Positions 60,166-64,000 of a DNA stretch of 64,000 nucleotides are shown here, piece after piece; position 1 is the stretch's first letter, and every line of letters begins with the position of its first letter. Under the pieces are notes generated by a model, which did not search any database, was not told where the DNA came from, and saw only the letters and a list, made by a program, of their open reading frames with translations. Made by a program: the position numbers and the translations under genes. Where the stretch lies: assembly GCA_037577475.1 (NCBI GenBank), contig CM075193.1:8518617-8582616 (forward strand), in the 5' to 3' direction. This stretch comes from Chaunax sp. Z400. Lineage: Eukaryota > Chordata > Actinopteri > Lophiiformes > Chaunacidae.

Positions 60166-61334
60166 AAAAGAATAAAAGCCCAGTTCCAGCCATCATCATC
60201 ATCAGCCACGACTGGTCACAATCCCTGATACCACATACCAGAGACTGTCCTATTCTCCTTAAAGGTGGTTTTTAGGTGGGACATATTTGAATTGGCGATA
60301 TTTGAATTGTGGCATTCGTTTGAGGGACAGGTATGTGGTCATGGCCGGAGGACACTGTGTTCTCGTGGTCTCCCAGTCTTTTGTTCCATCAACGACTGCA
60401 TTTGACTGCAAAGCAAATGCACTGATATTTAAATTTCAGGAGGAGCACTGCTTATAGGTCCCTGTGTGTGGATTAATATGTGGGGTCATGAAAATGATCG
60501 TTCTGATTCATAGATGATGGGATGCAGGTGAGTGAAATTATTTGTCTTTAATGAGGAAAACATTAGTGCATTAACTGTAGCAGCAGAAACATTGAGTCCC
60601 CATTAAGAGAGATGCTGTGTGCATTTACGTATGAGTCACAGCAGCTTCACTTCAATGATTAAGATCAGGATCAAATGTTAATTAACATCCTTTGTTCTTC
60701 TACACATTCAAACAGTCACAACAGAAAAGTAAAGTAGCCGTCCTCCGGATACATTTTCATTAGAGCGATCTACAAATATTCAATTTCAGAGGCTAAAAGT
60801 TGAATTCTGTTTCCGTGGGAGAGTTTCCTCTCTCATGTCAAGTTCATCAACTACAACTTCTGGTTTTGCTGCTCTAAAGTATCACAATATTTGCTGCTCT
60901 AACATAACTGCGTGTATGGAAATGTTTACGAAGCCTCTTTAATCTTTAGTAAACTTTAGTAAATTGAAAACACTCACATTATATTCATTACAAAACACAG
61001 CAAGGAAATAGCCTGGAAATCTCACACTTCTTAAAATAATTTAAAAGGAAATAGGCACTGATGCAGTAAAATGTCCATATGGCTCTCCTGGTCAGAGAAA
61101 ATCATTTGTTTTGAGTGGGTGGATGAACATATCCTTGCAGGTTAGGATGTTTTCATAGCCGATCTGCATCACTAGTGTGTAACAAGCAGAGTTAACCCGT
61201 GTTGTGACCCTATGTAGGTACATCATCTGAATATAGTACCCTTTAAAGTGCAGAAAAATACTGTGCTATAGACGTTAGACCAGGGTTTTGTCGGTCAATG
61301 GCACAAACATTTCCTGCCTCCTCAAAATGGCAAT
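60166..61334. other. Unique non-coding stretch
   Basis: No gene is visible. A CATCATCATCATCA run lies near 60192-60206. Nothing else is recognised. Confidence 0.5.
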
Positions 61335-61371
61335 GCACCAACAATGCATTTTGCACCAACAATGCATTTTG
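61335..61371. repeat. 18-bp tandem duplication
   Basis: Two perfect copies of GCACCAACAATGCATTTT (61335-61352 and 61353-61370) lie side by side, with a partial ATGCACCAACAATGC context. It is probably a recent slippage duplication. Confidence 0.9.
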
Positions 61372-63177
61372 TTGACAACTAGTGACGACACTTGGGCCGT
61401 GCAGTAGACCTTTATATGTACCCTTCATATTAGTTAACATATTTTGTCATATGTCAGATTCCCGGACAGTATGCTCGGCATGGAAATTGCTTTGGGGCTG
61501 GAAAATCGTCAAATCTCAAGTCAATGTAATCTATATAGCCCCAAGAGAAACCTCAAGCAGATCCCAACTTAAGGTGTGCCGCCATCTGTTTTGACCGGTT
61601 GGGTTGAGAGAAATAGTTTGGGAGAAAAATGGGAAGTTTCATTCACCTCTTTTGCATTTGGAGGAAGGGAGACTTCTCAATCCTGAGCACATTAGCGCAT
61701 TAAACCAAAACTTTCTTTGCGGCTTTAGAAAACAGACAATCTAACTTTTTGTGAGATTTGGATGACCTGAAAAACATCCAAGCACAAGGTCAGAGGACAC
61801 CACTCTGAAATACTGCAAGATACATGACGATGGGTTTTAATCATTTTGCCGCAGACAATGTTCTTGGTTGGAGGAACGCCTGCAGATTCGGCCTTTTTTT
61901 TTTTCTTTATTCACTGTCACTGAATCTATTAGAGAAGTTCTCCTCTGGTCTGCAAGAAATAATTAGTCTACTGGATAGGTCAACTTAATCATTCCTGAAA
62001 ATAATATTCAATTATCTCCACGGCAACTTCTGGAGCATGTCTCCTATTTATAGACCCCCTCTGTTTTACAGAGATAGGCAGTTTGATCCTTTTTGTGTCA
62101 ATCCTGCAACACAAAAGCAATGGAGAGTCACTGGTGCTAAACAGTCCTCAGCAGATAACCCATTATACCATCATAATAGCCCCAGCTTCTCTTGGTCTCT
62201 CTTCTGTACGGTGCACAGCATACAGTATATGTTCCATCCAATTCAATTATGCCCTTGACTTAGCTCTTCAATTAGTCTTCGTAAATCAACATTGTTATCA
62301 CCCCAGTAATAACTGAGGATACGTGTTAGAGAGATATGGAAGACACGAGAAATGTTCTCAAGCTTGCAAGATTTAACATCCTCCATGACCTCATCAGGAC
62401 AGCAGACGAGTCAACAAAGTCAGTCAAAAAAAAAACCTGACGGCTAATTGACGAGACTTGAGAAAGACTGCGCATAATGTCATATAAGTATATGCTCGTT
62501 ATGCAGATCACAGGAATATATGAAAGAACAGAACAACAAAAGTGGCCCAGAAACACAATCAGAAACTACCGCATGCATAGACATGTAAACAGAAAATGCA
62601 TTTGCAGCTCCACCAGGCAAATCTATCTGAAACCCAACCTGTGAACTCCATTTCACGGGTAACCTCTCTCACACTCATCGTCTCTGTCGATGTCTCCTTC
62701 TCTCTCTGTGTGTCCACTACTCCCCTCATACCCCTCTCATTCTCACCAGTCACGATAAAGACTTAGAGAATAAATATATTAGCTGGAGTGTATTCTGTGC
62801 TCCAGGAAACAGCATAATTGTCATCAGAGGAGGGAGGCACTGGGAGTCTTCACGTCCAGGCGAATTATAGCCTTTGAAGTTGGATTTGAGCAAAGTACAG
62901 CAATGCTGTTCTGTTGCCAGATACTGTCTCATCTTAGAGGAGGGCCTCGCCTCAGGCTCAGCAGCACACATGCTTGCATAACGGCTTTCTGTATACCTCA
63001 GCCTGTGCTTAAAGCCTTAAGGCTATGCTGTGTTTGGTTTTTGTTTTGCTTATGTATTTGAATAAGACATGACATTGTCCTAAACATGAAGGAATCTTTA
63101 TGAATGTGTATGACAGTTATCATTAAGTGTTCTGACTATGTCACTTTTCATGCAAAGGTGTTTAAGACATCTTTGAA
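61372..63177. other. Unique non-coding stretch
   Basis: No gene is supported; the frames stay at 77 codons or fewer. The segment 61440-61620 (TCAAATCTCAAGTCAATGTA, TTTTGACCGGTTGGG) may belong to a dispersed repeat, which I cannot confirm. A T-rich run lies near 61895. Confidence 0.45.
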
Positions 63178-63209
63178 TTAACTTATAACTAACTTAACTT
63201 ATAACTAAT
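63178..63209. repeat. 16-bp tandem duplication
   Basis: TTAACTTATAACTAAC (63178-63193) is followed by TTAACTTATAACTAAT (63194-63209), differing at one base. A T run and a TATATATATT stretch follow. Confidence 0.85.
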
Positions 63210-64000
63210 TTTTTTATATATATTTATAGCTGACTCAGCCTAGAATGTCAGGAGCCGAACGCATCATGAAAACATTTGTTATTCACTGTCGTCAACCTGG
63301 CCTCCGTCAGTCGAAGGCTGTATTCAGTCACCGTGTCATGTCCAGTCATGTTCACTCAATTCAGGCATTTCCTTTAATTTGTCCCACACATGTGCGTCAT
63401 GTGCCCTGGAAATGAAAACAATTTGTTGTTCAAAAATGTAATACAGTACTCTCAGTAGGGAGCTCACAGGAAAACCTATTGAGCTCCCAGAAGCTTTAAC
63501 AACACTGAGTTTTTGTAAAGAACTGAGGAGGAAATTTGTCATAAGCATGAAAAATAAACAGATGAAGAAAAGAGGGACCACCTAAAGAAATTTAAACACC
63601 AACTGGAGAAAGCTCAAAGAAGATGCCAATGTTATAAAAGACAGGTTTTGCCAATATTAAAAATCACACAAATAACACACCCTCCTGAAATTGCAGAGGC
63701 GACCCAACACATAAGCTAACTAAGCAGCTGCTTTGGGCCCCATGGCCACCAAGGTTGTTTTTTTGTGGTACCTTTTAAGATGAAGTAGTAAGAAGGATAA
63801 ATGTCTAAATTAAAGTAGTTTATTTTTTTTTATTGTTTACAGGAAATGCATTGTCTACTGGTTTATTTTGTTACCTCCCAGTGCACCACCTTCAATATGC
63901 CACATAGTGCTGTATAACTTTGAATATTAAAGTGCAAATTAACACCAGACCACTCTAAGATTAAAAACCATAGAAGGGTAAAAACATACAACACAGACAC
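63210..64000. other. Unique AT-rich non-coding stretch to window end
   Basis: No gene or clear repeat is visible. An 81-codon minus-strand frame (63336-63581) is Phe/Leu-rich with no recognised domain. A T-rich run lies near 63823-63833. Confidence 0.5.

Noticed and set aside
1..64000. CRISPR arrays, operons, riboswitches, Shine-Dalgarno sites
   Set aside because: No regularly spaced direct repeats with unique spacers and no bacterial gene organisation occur; the DNA is vertebrate nuclear in character.

Overview
The window reads as non-coding nuclear DNA of a ray-finned fish, most likely a percomorph teleost. The base composition is AT-rich. There are long dinucleotide arrays, and the dispersed repeats are families I recognise from memory as teleost: a tRNA-headed SINE with a GAAT-type tail, a Tc1/mariner element with IR/DR-type ends, a repeat built on the AGTAC/ACTT theme, a PIF/Harbinger relic, and retroelement tails reading TATATAAATAAA. 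No database search was possible, so family labels rest on motif recognition and on comparing copies inside the window.

I find no intact host gene. Both strands carry many open frames of 60-209 codons. None shows a recognisable domain except the transposase remnant at about 58.5-59.2 kb, and the longest ones sit on pyrimidine-rich or dinucleotide-repeat DNA. The window is therefore either a gene desert or the inside of a very large intron.

Layout. 0-9.5 kb: mostly unique sequence, with a 193-bp inverted-repeat element (2977-3169) and a tRNA-like SINE relic (3715-3896). 9.5-17.1 kb: a GGT array, a dispersed repeat (10370-10750), a Harbinger-type relic (13216-13760), and an ACTT-type repeat split by a minus-strand retroelement-like insert (15937-17127). 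17.1-29 kb: an LTR-like block on the minus strand (20731-21272), a full-length SINE with an 8-bp target duplication (22801-23187), and a two-unit dispersed repeat (27631-27959). 29-48.6 kb: largely unique DNA with CA/GT microsatellites, a retroelement tail (39925-40054) and a truncated minus-strand SINE (44771-44910). 48.6-57.3 kb: a second, inverted copy of the 2977 element (51430-51617), an unclassified repeat, and a second ACTT-type repeat (57065-57285). 58.2-59.3 kb: a decayed Tc1-like transposon whose terminal repeats are still clear. 59.3-64 kb: unique DNA with short tandem duplications.

Nothing here works together as a pathway or operon. The most informative structures are the repeat insertions, which give a relative history, and several unique stretches that could be conserved regulatory elements. 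I see no convincing undescribed system.
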